Shown here: in pieces, positions 11,102 through 24,375 of the stretch
How positions within the stretch are numbered: position 1 is the first letter of the stretch
Layout: each line of letters begins with the position of its first letter
Assembly: GCF_014898815.1 (NCBI RefSeq)
Contig: NW_026515495.1
Coordinates: 1-64,000 of the forward strand
Length of the DNA stretch: 64,000 nt
Source of the DNA: Panonychus citri
Taxonomy: Eukaryota > Arthropoda > Arachnida > Trombidiformes > Tetranychidae
Direction: 5' to 3'
Translations under genes and position numbers: made by a program
Notes under the pieces: model-generated
Databases searched by the model: none
What the model was told of the DNA's origin: nothing
The model's input: only the letters and a program-made list of their open reading frames with translations

Positions 11102-12901
11102 ATGATGAATGAAACAACTCTTATCGACGATTTTGAGTCTCTTCGTATTAAATTACAACAACGATTTGAGCCTTCACCTTCCATCGGTTATCAGGTCGAT
11201 TGGTGTACTTTCCCCACTTATGTTACTCGCTTTTTTGCCGCTCTCAAGCTTTTTCATGGTAACAGCGATTCTTATGACCTACTGTTCAAGCAAATTGACT
11301 CAAGCTCATCAAACCGTGAGAGAGTTGATATTATTTTGAAAAATGATGTGATACGAAACTTGATGAAAGCGTCGGTCGATAAAGTGGTCGAGTATATTGA
11401 CCAGAATTCAACTGTGAATCCTAAAAGTCTTGAAAAATCGCGAGAATTTATGAAATTAGGATCTGATCTATTGCAGAAAAACAAAGTCAAAGAAGCTTTT
11501 GAAGCCTTTCACAAAGTAAGTAGAGAAAAGAAAATTATACTTTTGACAAAATGATCGAGATAATTGTTCACAATCAAAGTGATTTGTTTGATTTTCATTG
11601 GAAATTTGCTCACCATTAACTTAGTAAATTGATTTGTTCATTTCGCCCTCAATGTTCAGGGTGTCTGTGTCTCTCCATTTCCTTGTGATGCCAAAGATGA
11701 CGACAAAAATGGTCCACTTTCATCAAATTTGGCTCTTTGCCTGGTGAAGCGAAGTCGTTGTTACCGATCAATAAAAAAGTATCCCGAGAGTTGGTGTGAT
11801 CTTAAAGACGCGATTGCCAATATGCACGATCCCCGTTTAAGTGAACAATTGATTAAATCGAAAAGAGAATTGCTGATTGAAATAACCTCTGATGGATCAT
11901 CTGAACCTGAAGACAATAAAGAATTAGCTGATTTAGATTTCTCTCCAATGGATGTTTGGATTAAACCAGAGAATCGCAATCTACATTCAGCTAGTGAAAG
12001 CTTGGAGATCGCTTGGTCGGCAGAAAAAGGAAGACACATTATCGCCAGTCGACCGATCAGTTCAAGTACCAACATAATCGCCGAAAAACCTTACTCATCG
12101 TGGCTTCAACCTGCGAATTATTCTTCCTACTGTTTCCAGTGCTTGAGACCTTTAGATAATCGGTGTTTCCCTTGTCGTCAATGTACTTTAGTCTCTTATT
12201 GTTCGTCTGAATGTTCACAGATCAGTTGGAATACGTACCATTCCATTGAATGCAAATACATGCCGATTCTTAAATATCTTTCAATGGGACATTTAGCCTT
12301 GCGAACTCTTCTAACCGCTGGAATCGATACTGCCCTCGAAATACACTCTAAACCAATTCCACCGATGCAATCGCAGAAAAGGTTGACCAACACCTTCAAG
12401 GACATTCACACGCTCATGGATTCGATTGAATTCTTGGACGTAGTAAAGAAAACCTCATTTGCGACCTGTGCCGTTTACATGGCATTGTTAACCAGATCAA
12501 TGGGCTTGATTAGCGAGGATAAAGTGGACACGATGGCCGATCTTTTCCTCAGAACAATAAATCAAATTGTACTCAATGGATTCGCAATCTATGATGATCG
12601 AGCTGAAGATGTCGAACCCGCTTTCAGTTTCAGTTACTTGTGTACCGCAGGGGGTAAAAAGATCGGTATTGGCCTTTACGCGACCACATCGCTTTTAAGT
12701 CATTCATGTGATGCAAATAACGATCGTATCTTCATCGGCTCTAAATTGGTGATCACCACCCGAAAGACCATTCAGAAAGGCAAAGAAGTGACCATTTGTT
12801 ATGGACCATCAAAAATTGAACCTTTCAAGAGTCGACAAGAAAATATCAAGGAAAATTATTACTTTGAATGTCAATGTGATTATTGTAAAACCAAGAAATG
12901 A
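11102..12901 (+). CDS. SMYD4-like MYND/SET-domain protein, tandem copy 1
   Basis: Putative protein-lysine methyltransferase-like protein. Model: join(11102..11515, 11660..12901), phase 0, donor AAA|GTAAGT, acceptor ATGTTCAG, about 551 residues. The N-terminal part has TPR-like helices (EAFEAFHK just before the intron and LALCLVKRSRCY.SIKKYPESWCDLKDAI after it), as in SMYD4. The split SET begins at KGRHIIASRPI (about 261-271). The MYND finger has Cys/His ligands between about residues 296 and 336 (YCFQC..PCRQC...YCSSEC...YHSIEC). The SET core has LLSHSCDANND (about 483-493) and VTICYGP (about 515-521), and the post-SET cysteines are in CQCDYC. The Asn that normally opens the NHSC motif is Ser. 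The start used is the first of two adjacent ATGs. The next gene is a clear paralogue in the same orientation. Confidence 0.88.
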
Positions 12902-14576
12902 TCAACTAATCATCTCAATCTCTCCATTAATTTTAACCACAACAATCAACCAAATGCCTTTTACATCAAGTTCACTTGATAAATTACCAGAAATATGTTG
13001 AGAAAACTAATTGTTTTTAAGAAGCTAATCATATTATCCCTGATTAATTTTAATCAAAGTTAACCGAAAATTGTTTATCATTATCACTGATCATTTTTAC
13101 ACATTAATCTCAACTCTAAAATGTCTTAACAATTAAATAAATTGGTAAAATAAACATTAACCGATTTAATTGCGCCGATTGGGCAAATAACAAGAAAACC
13201 AATTTTAAATTATCCTTGGCAATTAAAAAGTTAAGGATTATAATGAATCCAATTACAATTTACCTCTTCAATTAACTAGTTCCCAGGAATCGGTTTCATC
13301 TAATTGCAGCCAATCAATACTGTAAGACTGTAAGAAAACAGTAATCAAGATGGTTGATTGTTATCAAACTAATTCAATCTAAATTAGAAACCACCAAATT
13401 GCGATATTAGTTAATCAAAGTAAATCCAATTAGCGTTTAAATTTACTAAATCATAAGAAATTTCATTAAGTCAGTGGATTGTTAACCATTTAAATCCAAT
13501 TGAAGATGAACAATTAATCATAATGAAAGATTTTAAAAGGTTACAAGTTGATTCACTTTAAATTGTTCTGAATTTAGATTACTAATTATTCTCAATGGAA
13601 TCAAATTTATGCGAAAATTTCTCATTTTTGTTGAAAGTTTTTCTTCAATCACATAAGTGGCTCTTTCTTTTTTCTGGTTCTTTCTTTTTAAATATTTTCT
13701 ATTTGAGAATATGTTGGACAAAGAAAACAATTCTAATCTCTTTTCAATATTCGCCTGAATTTCATCGAGAATTTCATGATAATCTGAGTAATCGTATTTT
13801 CTGAATAGATGGCCAATACAACGCAATGTGTTGCAATCAAATTAATTCTAAAAGTAAGTTGATTAATTGAGTTTCAATTCGATTTCAACAAATTTCTTTC
13901 TTTTGTTTACATTTTTTTTTCTTCTTTTTCTATTTACTCTTTCATAATGTATTCTTTTTTTTTCTTAATGTTTATTTCTCTGTTGTTAATTGTTGTTGTT
14001 TTTTTCTATAGAATTTAAACCAGTTTGATTATGGATTATAATTAAATCACCAATATTCAATCGGTGGTAAGTTAATCAGTGCCTTTTACTGTCCATCTCT
14101 GAATTACTCATTCTAACTCATTTGTTTCTCAATAACCGAAAGGTTTACAGTTTGATTGTTGTGTTAAATGGCAAAATATTGACATGAATTCACATCTAAA
14201 TGTAATTGGTTATCAATTAATTGCAACAATTTAAACAATCTAACAAAGATCACGATGTGAATACAGGATGAGAATAATTCTGATTAGTATCCCTTTTGTG
14301 TTCCCTCCATTTAAAGATGAGTCAAGAGACAAATTGTATTGACCAATCAGTTTGTTAATTTACAAACGTTTTAATTTTCATCGAAACAAAGAGTTAAATC
14401 ATCCATTTTTGTGCCTCCATTTTGTATTTCTCTAAATTATCCCTGAAACATTGTTCTATTATTACAACTCTTAATTAACTCAACCAATGTTATTAATTTG
14501 ATGATCAATCTTGTTTTCTTCTCGTTTATAGATTTTCTAATATTCCATTACAATTAATCAGTGAATAATTATCACC
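12902..14576 (+). other. Spacer between the two SMYD4-like genes, with probable 5' leader intron of copy 2
   Basis: 1.67 kb of AT-rich sequence with no supported coding region on either strand. A good donor (GGTG|GTAAGT, GT at 14067) and an acceptor (CGTTTATAG ending at 14531), 45 bp before the start of copy 2, suggest a 5'-UTR intron of about 465 bp. A T-rich tract lies at about 13895-14010. Confidence 0.4.
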
Positions 14577-16672
14577 ATGTCTTCAAATTTTCGAGTGAGG
14601 CCATTTGTTGAAGAGATTTCAACCCTGAGAAGTGTCATGAGAACCATGTTGATGAAAACACTACAAATGGGAGACCATTTTGTCAAGTGTCACGTTGAAT
14701 GGCATTTATTTACTAGTTGGATGGAAAATGCTTTTACTAATGTCATGCGAACTCTTGACCGGAAAGAGTCTGACCTTTATTTTCAAAAATTTAATCCAGG
14801 TCTTAATGTTGACCAAGTGGTTGGACTTATCATTAAGAATGAAATGCTTGAGAAAACAATTAATCGTATGGTATCACAAGCATTGGAAAGCACTGACCTT
14901 GGGAAGCATCTTAAAGATTTGGGACGATCACGAATTTATTTGACTAAATCATTACAAGAATCTCAAAAAAACAATTTAACCGCAGCCTTGGACCATATCA
15001 ATAAAGTAAGAAATTGATTGTTAACAATTTATTATATCTTTCGTTATGATTTGGCCTTAGTGTGGTTTAAATTGATCAGCAAATGAGAGCCATTCTGTTG
15101 TATCTTGAGTTTGATTGTTTCAACTTGCTCCAGAGTTTTTTTCCCAACAATTATGCCCATTTCTAGTAAAGTGTAATCTAGTTAAGGCCAATTAATTAGT
15201 TGACTATTGGTATTAATTAGCTTGAGGGCTTAATTTGCAAGTTTGCCGCTAATTTAAGCCACACCATTGTATTCGTAACTAGGATCTTACCCGTTTTTTA
15301 ATTGATTATTTAGGCCATTTTATTGGCTCCATTTCCAGCTGAAGGTGTTGACCATCAAAGTAAATCCCAGTTAGCGTTTTGTTTTATGACTCGAGCGCGT
15401 TTACTTAGAAAATTAGGCCATTACCAGGGTTGTGAACTCGATCTAGCTGAAGCTTTACAACATCCCGTTGAGAACAATGGTAAAGTTAGTTATCTTGAGA
15501 AAATTGCCGAAGAAATTGCCAGTTTGACCGCTGTTGGTGCCAGTTACGCTCCTCCTAATAGCGCTCTCAATGTCGTCAGAAAATTTTTCAACGTAGACGC
15601 GGTTAACGATCGCGTCCATGGAGCTGCTCAACATATTTATCTCAGTTACAATGAAGTTGTGGGTCGAACTTTGATCACCAAAAAGGAAGTCAAACCTCAA
15701 ATGACCATCATTGCAGAGGAACCTTTTTGCGCTTGGTTAGCGCCTTTTCATTATAACAAATATTGTTCCTTTTGTTTGAGTCCACTTGAACAGCACTTTT
15801 TCCCGTGTCGAAAATGTAGCCTTGTTCGTTACTGTTCATCTAATTGTGAAGAAGAATGTTGGAAATCTTACCATTCAATCGAATGTAAATTCATGCCCAT
15901 TCTTCGTAATTTGGGTGCAGGTCATTTTGCACTTCGATGTATAATCACCGCTGGAGTCGATAAAAGTTTGGCCACATTAAGAGCCTCGTTAAGCAGCACT
16001 GAGAATCAAAATAAGACTAAACCTTGCAAGTAAGATCTCTAAATCCATCAATCAATCTGAAGAGTATTGAAAATAAACTACTTACAATTATCTTTAGTTG
16101 AAAAATAATCGAAACTTTGAATTGAATCAATTCGACAATTAATCTTAATGTTAATTTATCTTTTCCACAGATCATTTCAAAACGATTATCGTGATATTTT
16201 CACTCTTATGGCGAGAGACAATGAAGCAGCGGTGATGCCCAAGATGGCGTTTTTGTCCACATTTCTCGCTTATTTGGGTAAATCGATGGATTTGATTGGT
16301 GAAAGTTCAATTCATCATTTGGCTGCTCTAATTTATCGACAACTTGGAATCGGTTATTTAAATTCATTCTTCATTTCTGATCATGGATTCAGTCAAGTAG
16401 AAAGAGGTGAAACAATTGACATAAGAGAGATCGGCATGGGTCTTTATGCCAGTGCTTCATTATTGAGTCATGCTTGTGATCCTAATTGTGATAAACTGTT
16501 CGTTAGTAACAAGATTCTAATTGTCGCCAAACGCGCTCTAAAAGAAGGTGAAGAGATCACTATTTCCTATGGACCATTAAAAGAAGTCCATCCGTACGCA
16601 AAGAGACAAGAAATGTTGGAAACAACTCATTCATTTAAATGCGTTTGTGATCCTTGTTCCAAACGCGAGTGA
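14577..16672 (+). CDS. SMYD4-like MYND/SET-domain protein, tandem copy 2
   Basis: Paralogue of the gene just upstream. Model: join(14577..15005, 15314..16029, 16171..16672), about 548 residues. The first intron is at the equivalent place to copy 1 (phase 0, after a TPR-like helix ending HINK). The second (AA|GTAAGA, TTTTCCACAG) is not present in copy 1. Visible parts: TPR-like N-terminus; MYND finger with ligands about residues 294-334 (YCSFC..PCRKC...YCSSNC...YHSIEC); then SET with MGLYASASLLSHACDPNCD (about 472-490), EEITISYGP and post-SET CVCDPC. The NHSC motif is SHAC here. Shared blocks such as YHSIECK.MPIL..L..GH.ALR and the SxxLLSH core show that the pair arose by duplication, but they differ strongly in the TPR part, so the duplication is not recent. 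Confidence 0.88.
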
Positions 16673-17242
16673 TTTATTTTAATTGTTATATTTACTTCAT
16701 TACCTCTTTTTGCTAATCACAATCAACTTAATTATCTTCCTTTTGACATATAAAACATGATACATTTCCAAATCATGTCCGACAAAACAAATGACAACTA
16801 AATTAAAACGGGTTATTTTCGTATTCATATTAAAAGATTGACTAAAGTTGCTAAATCAATTTTACTCATTTCCTATTATTATTTCGGGAATATAATTGGT
16901 CTAATTCATTGATTCATGTTTACGATTTAGTGATTTACTTTTTTGTTTTGGTCATTTCGTTGGTAATTTAATTGTTAATCGAGATGTGTGATCGGAATAC
17001 TTTGGACGTGAAGAATAAATAAAAACCGGAAGTGGGCACATTAAAGAGGGTGAGAGAGAGAGAGAAGAGGAAGAAGACAAAAGTGTTGACATAAATTTGA
17101 GAGACAAATTTAGGGACAAAGATGATGGTCAATATTTTTTGGTCTTTGTGAGTTCTAAACTTTTTTCTTCCGTCCACTGGAACTCTTTAAATTGACAATT
17201 TAATTCATTTAACTAAATCAATTAGAATTTGAAAATTATTTT
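16673..17242. other. Convergent intergenic region, SMYD4-like copy 2 / STOML2
   Basis: 570 bp between two converging 3' ends. It includes a purine-rich GAGAGA stretch at about 17050-17075. No coding sequence recognised. Confidence 0.5.
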
Positions 17243-18295
17243 CTAAAGTTTTCCATCATTTTCATCTTCATCACTATCATATTCGGCAAGGAAATTATCT
17301 TTGTCGTCTTTATCCTTCTTATGGGTTGACTCGAAGTTGACCTGACGATCGGTGATATTCTTGTAAATTGCCATCGATTGTGCTACTAAACTACCAACAT
17401 TTCCAGTATCAGCGGGTAGAATTAAAGTATTGTTCTTTTTAGCTAATTCGGAAAATGCTTTGACATATTGTTCGGCGACGAGTAAAGAAGCAGCATTAGC
17501 ACCTTTGTTTACGAGCGCTTTGCTTATCCTTTCTAACGCTAACCCTTTAGCCGAGGCAACAGCTTGAATGGCAGCCGCTTCTCCTTGAGCATTGTTGATC
17601 TGCTCAATTCGTTGAGCTTCTGATGCTAAAATTTTGGCTTGTTTTTCACCTTCAGCTACATTAATCTCTGCTTCTCGACGACCTTCCGATTCCAAAACAA
17701 CAGCACGTTTCCTCCTCTCCGCTTCAACCTGCATTTGCATCGCCTCTTGAACTCTTTCCGGTAATTTAATATCACGAATCTCATAACGAAGGCATGTAAT
17801 TCCCCAGGCAAGTCCAGCTTTGTTAATGGCCTCAACTATGGCAATATTTAAGGTTTCCCTTTCCTTGAAAACAGTGTCCAAAGTAATTTTACCAATTTCC
17901 GATCTCATTGTTGTCTGGGCAAGTTGGGTGATCGCAAATTCTGGATCCTCGACACCATAAGATGCTTTATATGGATCGATAACTCGTAAATAAAGGACAC
18001 CATCAATAGCCAAAGTAACATTGTCCGATGTAACAGCTGATTGTTTAGGTATATCAATTGCAATTTCCTTTAAACTTTGAACATATTTAACCCTATCAAT
18101 GACAGGGATTAAAAAATTTAAACCTGGTTCACAAATTTGATAAAATTTACCCATTCTCTCAACAACCCAGGCTTCCTGTTGAGGGACAAAGATGACAACA
18201 GTATTCATGGGTAAACTTGACCTGTATCGAGCTCCATGGTGAATTAACGGAAAAACTGACCGTAGACGAACCAAACTCCGAGGAATAGAAAACAT
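17243..18295 (-). CDS. STOML2: Mitochondrial stomatin-like protein 2 (STOML2/SLP-2)
   Basis: SPFH/prohibitin-domain scaffold of the inner mitochondrial membrane that binds cardiolipin and prohibitins. Single-exon, about 350 residues. The open frame extends 21 codons further upstream without an ATG, so the start is placed at 18293-18295. From there an Arg-rich, acid-poor leader (MFSIPRSLVRLRSVFP...ARYRSS) fits a mitochondrial targeting peptide. Next come NTVVIFVPQQEAWVVERMG, LEPGLN-like GLNFLIPVIDR, the SPFH core with DGVLYLRVIDPYKASYGVEDPE and QTTMRSEIGK, and the helix MQMQVEAERRKRA. A long Ala/Glu/Gln coiled coil follows, then the LLVAEQYVKAF block, ILPA...GNVGSLVAQ and an acidic Asp/Glu-rich tail. 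Identity with animal STOML2 is high and order and length are as expected. The gene is divergent to the KCTD-type gene. Confidence 0.95.
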   Translation of the reverse strand: MFSIPRSLVRLRSVFPLIHHGARYRSSLPMNTVVIFVPQQEAWVVERMGKFYQICEPGLNFLIPVIDRVKYVQSLKEIAIDIPKQSAVTSDNVTLAIDGVLYLRVIDPYKASYGVEDPEFAITQLAQTTMRSEIGKITLDTVFKERETLNIAIVEAINKAGLAWGITCLRYEIRDIKLPERVQEAMQMQVEAERRKRAVVLESEGRREAEINVAEGEKQAKILASEAQRIEQINNAQGEAAAIQAVASAKGLALERISKALVNKGANAASLLVAEQYVKAFSELAKKNNTLILPADTGNVGSLVAQSMAIYKNITDRQVNFESTHKKDKDDKDNFLAEYDSDEDENDGKL

Positions 18296-19962
18296 CACGT
18301 CAATAACAATACAATAATAGAAGAGAGAAAAAAAAGATGACCAAGTAAAAGAATCCAATTAAAGAAGAACAGCCCAAAGAACAAAGAGATCACCGAATAC
18401 TAGAGAACAGTTGACCAAAGGACAAGATAGAATAGAAAACAGTTTCAAAAATCAAACACAATTAATCAACAATTAAGATGAGAAACAAAAAGTTAATCAA
18501 CTTTACATTAACGGTGAAAATCAAGAGTCACATGGAAACACAGCTGAGGGTTGCCAATGGTAACCGAGAATCCAATTAACCGGTAAGGTTGAAATTCACT
18601 TGAATTTAAAAGAATCACAATTTAATTTAATCTGTTATAAGAACCAATTAACTGAATGTGTTAAATAAAAATTAGATCATCAATGGATCAAATTTTCAAC
18701 AATCTTTCAATCAGTTAACCTTTTTAAACAGAAAATGTTTAATTAGAATGACGATCAATATGTAAAAGTGTAAACATGTTAAGTAACAATTGTGATTGTG
18801 ATTAATTGTGTGAATGTCTTTCAATTTCAACAGGATAAATTGTTCACCCAAATGATTATCTTATTAATATCGATTCGATTAACTGGTTTACTATTCTATT
18901 ATGTGGTCAATAGTTTTGGTTTCAATGGTTTCGTTTCTCATTTTCTTAGGCCTAATATCATGTCTATAGATTTTCCCGTTGGCCTGATTGGTGGTTGGTG
19001 TCGGGTTTTTGATTATACGTCGTTGTTTGTGTCCACTCTGTGATCTTCTGGAATCAATGGTAAATTTCAACGTAATTGGATGGAAACATGTATCAGGTAT
19101 CATAGGACAAGGCGCAGGTACATAACCCATGATAACAGATTGTTGATCGAGAGCGCAGGTTACTACGAAAAAATCAAAATCGATCCAACTTGTGGCCTGG
19201 TCTTTACACATTCTTCACATACACACTCTCCTGAATTCTTGTTCATCTTCCTCTATCTATCTCTGTGTATATTGTTCATCTAATAACAAGTATAAACAAG
19301 GGAAAAAGTGAACATCATCCTCTTAGAATCGAGAGAGAGAGAGAAGGCAAAAGAAAGTAAAAGAGGAGAAAAAGATTTTTCGACGAAAAACTCGAACAGA
19401 AAAGAATAAGATTTTTTTTCTTCTTCTTCTTCTCCATTATTAACGTTAAGATCTTCTTCTTTTCCATCTTAAACCAAGAGAAAAACAAAAGGCAGAGGAG
19501 GAAAAAAATTCTGCAAAACTGTAACATCATCTCCATCATCTCCATCATAATCATCTGCAGAAATATCATCAACATTTATCTGTCTATTCCATCATCATCT
19601 TCTTGCGTCAAATTTTGTTTCTCATCGAAAGAATTATCCAACTCATCTTATATTAATTCTTCCAAAATTCGTCACATTATTTCATCATCATTATTCTTAT
19701 TCTCATCTACTTAAGTGTTCACCCAACATCTCAAATCTCCTCTACGATAATTACTCTGTGCTCTTCCAAATAAACTTGTATCATCAATCTCAACACTGGA
19801 CATCACAATCTGCCGGACGAAGCAACTTAACAACCCAAGTAACGATATTAACATAAATTAACAATCAAATTGACCAGATTGTTATCCGATTTTGTGTCTT
19901 TCCAAGTTCATCACAATCAACAACATTAACCAGTGACAAAAATCAACAACATCATCATCATC
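18296..19962. promoter_or_regulatory. Divergent region, STOML2 (-) / KCTD-type gene (+), with probable KCTD leader
   Basis: 1.67 kb between the two start codons. The left part should carry the STOML2 promoter. From about 19300 to the KCTD start the sequence changes to TCATC/CTTCTT-rich low-complexity DNA that looks like a transcribed 5' leader. A TTTCAACAG at about 18832 is a possible acceptor. No protein-coding sequence is supported. Confidence 0.45.
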
Positions 19963-20703
19963 ATGAGTAAAATTGTTGATCTAAATGTTGGTGGAGTTTA
20001 TTATTCAACATCACTGGAAACACTTCAACGTGAACCAGAATCACTATTTACCAAATTGTTTACCGTTTCAGAGTCTTCCAAGTTGATTAAGGATTCCCAG
20101 GTAAGAAGCAAAATCCAAACAATTAGCAAACAACATTAATTTAATTGTTTCAACGACATAACAATATTAACCCTTTTTTTTCTGGTAACATTATTTTTCT
20201 CAAACATGAAATCACTTTACTTTCAAAATCCATTAACTAATCATTAGCAAACAAACAATTTACCTCAAATCGTTCAATAAGATGACCTTTACAATGAAAA
20301 TTATATTCTGAGATGAACAAACAATCAGCAACAATCAACGTAAAACATATTATCATGATTTACTTATATGGAACAGATAAAACAACATTCTCATGGTTTA
20401 CCGATCATCATCAATGAACATCTCAGGTAGCAAAGTAGAAAAGTGATTAACAGAGATGATTAATTATCTCTGTAAGAATCTATTATTAAGATGGATGAAA
20501 GTGTTGTTTCATTTTCCATTTGAGAAAAACTTATTTCCCTTCAGCTGTTCAGGCTAATCAATCTCTCATTGATTCAGGTGAAAGTAAAAGATAACTTGAT
20601 GATTATTTGCCTCGAAGGTAAAGCTAATCACAAAGACTTTTACTTTCTCTTTGATAAACATTAACTAACATGGAGGAAGATGAAACCTCAGAGGTAGTGA
20701 ATG

Positions 20704-20737
<34 letters not shown>

Positions 20738-23700
20738 AAGTTTGTAACTTCTTTTTTTTCTCTACGATAATTTATCTTCTAATCAATCAATATCAACCTG
20801 ACAATGAATTCTCAGGTAATGTTCCCATCGATTCCATTTATGCAAATTACTTCCTCTGTAAAAATTTTCTATTCAAAGTCAACCATGAAAATGGCTTTTT
20901 CACCTTTTCCATGAGTAAACTTTTCTATTGATTGTTCAGGCAACAACAATCAAGATGAAGGTTAATTTAGTCTATTAATCTGCATCTACAATTTATCCTT
21001 TTAAATAATTTATCATGTTGATTGTGTGTAATTTGGTTTAACTTTTACAATACAATTTATTTTAATTGTATGTTATCAATTTTCCACTATTTCAGAGTAA
21101 AAAAAACAACGTTTCTCTCAAAACAATTAGGTTAACTGATATTCCTTGATTGTAAAAGTTTACCTGAGAAGAAGCAAAAAAGTTGATCCAATTCAGTTGA
21201 TTTCATCTATTACTTCAAATCCTATTATGTTTTTTTTTTCTGTATTATTTGTCACAATCAACAAATTACTGTTAACTTACCTTTATTACAACAATCAACT
21301 AATTGATGAAATTGATTTGTAGTTTAATTCAATTTTTGTTCAACAAAGAAAAAGCTACTCAGTCGATTGTGTATTGAAATGGATGAATGTTCACCATGAA
21401 AACTTATCATGTTTTTCAATGAAACATCTTTAAAACTAATGAAAATCCTCCGATCCAATTGATTTTCATCTTCATCTCCCCTGGAAGATAATTTCATTTA
21501 CTCTCTATTTATCATCTTCTCTCTTCCTTTATATCATCTTGATTGGTTTCTTCTCACTTCTCACTTTTCTCTGGTCTCTCTAAAATCATGTTAACTCTTT
21601 CTTTCCACTTCACTCATCTAATCAATCCCAACAATCAATTTAAATCCGGTTACAAAATTTGCATTGAACTTAAATTCACACCAACATTTTGACAATCAAA
21701 TTAAAACCATAATAAATAATCCAGTTGATGATTATCTATGTTTTCCTCTAATAGTGAAGCCAGAAAAATATGATAACTTGTTTCTCAAACTTTTCTCATC
21801 ACTCTTAAGATTAAATTAACTCAATTAAAATCTCCATGATGATATTTATCTTAATTATGAGAAAAATCTTGATCATTGGTAAAAAAAGTTCTATACAATT
21901 AATGATAACTTAATTATCCAGTTCATTTACAGTAATGAGAATTCATCTGATGAATGTTTATCTAGACGAATCTTTTCAATTGGACTGATTAATTTTCAGC
22001 TTATTGAGTTAATTCAGTTTCCAATTTTGATTCATTGTGTCCATTTTCATATATAAATAGACTTTATTTGCGATAAAAATCAATAAAGTCTCATTATAAT
22101 GAACTGAATTAACATATTCGAGGAATAACTTTATCGAAAAGTCTGAAATACTTTAAATTTTGATCTAAAATCTCAATAAGATGAAATTGACTATATAAAT
22201 ATTTTCTCTTCTCTTTAATCACTTTCATCATTATGGAACCTGATTTCTTTCATGATTATAATTACGATGGTGATTATGTTAATTTCGTATTCTGATGAAT
22301 TAGTGGTTAACTTGAATAAGAACGTGATATCTACTCCATCTTGATTTTCTCTAAATTTAATCATCCTCATCACCATCTCTTCGAAGCCTCATTCTTACAT
22401 CAGCATACTCATTTGAAATGAATTGTTCAACAGTATTTTTTGCAGAGAGAGAGAATCATCCTCATCTTCAGATATTATCGAAAAAGTTGCATACACAAAA
22501 GAGCATCTCTTTTCTTGATTTACTTTCTCTCATTACCTAGGAAATGATGTTGACCATCACTTTCCTCTGGTCATCAGTATTAACCCAAGTAAAAGTGAGA
22601 ATTGAAGCAATTGGATCATCTCTTTTTCCATTTGGATTTCCTTTTCCTTTCAACCATTTTCTGTATTAATTTTCCATACAAAAACCACAATACAATTTAA
22701 CAATCATCACTATAACCATGATGATGATTATCTTGCATTGTTATGATTTATCCTCAATTCCTTATTATTAGTATTTTAATAGGTACAATCTTACCTTTTT
22801 CCTTAATACAATTTACCCAAACTCCTTGACCTTTCATCTTGTTTACTTTGCCTACCTGATTCCAACATTTCTTATATTACCTGATATAATAATATCTCCC
22901 TCCCTGTCTAGATTTTTTGATAATCATTCCTATTTCATGTTATGTCATCTTTGTCTCTCTCTCATCATCATCATCATTATCATCATCAAGTCACTAACAA
23001 AAGACTCATCTATCCCATTGGAATGTAATTATCATGAATTATTTAAACAGAATTCATATATTATGAATCCATACAATAAACTAAACATAATCATCATCAT
23101 CTTTTACCAACTAATCAACGTTTATCTAATCAATGACATTGACAATCGTCAGTGACATTTAAAGGATAACCTAAAAGAGACCATCAATAATTATACTCTA
23201 CTATTATGATAGTAACTCGATAACTTTAACTGTTCATGTTAACATTTAACCCGAACTATTAATATTATTTTCCATTCTAATAGTTTATAATACATATAAT
23301 TTACCGTTATCATCCTCATGGTCATCAGATTTAATCAATTTGAATAAAGTTTTCTGTTTTAAACTTTAATCCTCATCATTGTAATTAATAATATCTACTT
23401 TTTTATTATTTAATATTTGTTTCAATTCAATTGACTGAACAAAATTATGAATAATTTTAAATGATATTATTGATATTTCCTGGTATTTTTCATATAAATC
23501 TCATTGTCATAAATGTTTCTATTGTTATCATGATAATTTCCCATGTTCCCTCATGAACTTTTACAAAAATCATGATAATGAATGAAAAAAAAATGATGAT
23601 CGTCAATCATAAGTATTTTCAATTATTGATGGTCATTCATTTCTCTGGACACAAGCATAAAAAAAATTGGTAACCTTTTATTTTGATGATAAGGTATCAT

Positions 23701-24317
23701 GAAATATTACATTACATGATAATAAATGATTCCTGATCCAATTTCAGATCTTCCATGAACGCTGAATGTTGTATTATTGCTCCGAGCTGACAATTTTTTC
23801 TGCCTTCATCATCAACATGAGATAGTAAATGTATTAATATAAAGGTTATTGGAAATACACAAATTCCAACCCTGAAAATCACTTGATGAATATATTTGAA
23901 ATCCTCAGGGATTGAATTCGTTTTTAATTATATTCATCAAGAATCAGCATGATTAATAAAAGACTATCTGATCATGAAAGTTACAATTATTGCGAGATTA
24001 TTATTATCATCAATATATTAGTTTTATAACTCAACTGGAACCCAATTTATCAAATGATTCCTTTAGTTTTGACCATTTTTCAATTAGCAATTAAATCGCA
24101 GACTCTTAACCATCAAACGGATTTAGTATCATGATATATGAACTTTTTCCTCATGATTGGGTTTCAGTAATATGATAATATTCTTGAAGGTTGTTTAAAT
24201 TTTCTTGAGCCAATTTTTATCTCCATCTTGATAATCTGATCTCTTCTCTTACTCATCATCATGATGATGAGTAAAAATTTCCTGTTTATCGTTAAGATGC
24301 TGATGTCGTTTACAGAG

Positions 24318-24375
<58 letters not shown>

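Noticed and set aside
13533..13826. 97-codon minus-strand frame and overlapping plus frame at 13595-13804
   Set aside because: No recognisable motif; they overlap each other on opposite strands in AT-rich spacer.
19315..19575. 86-codon minus-strand frame
   Set aside because: Product is Phe/Leu/Lys/Met low complexity from GAA/CTT-rich leader sequence of the KCTD gene.
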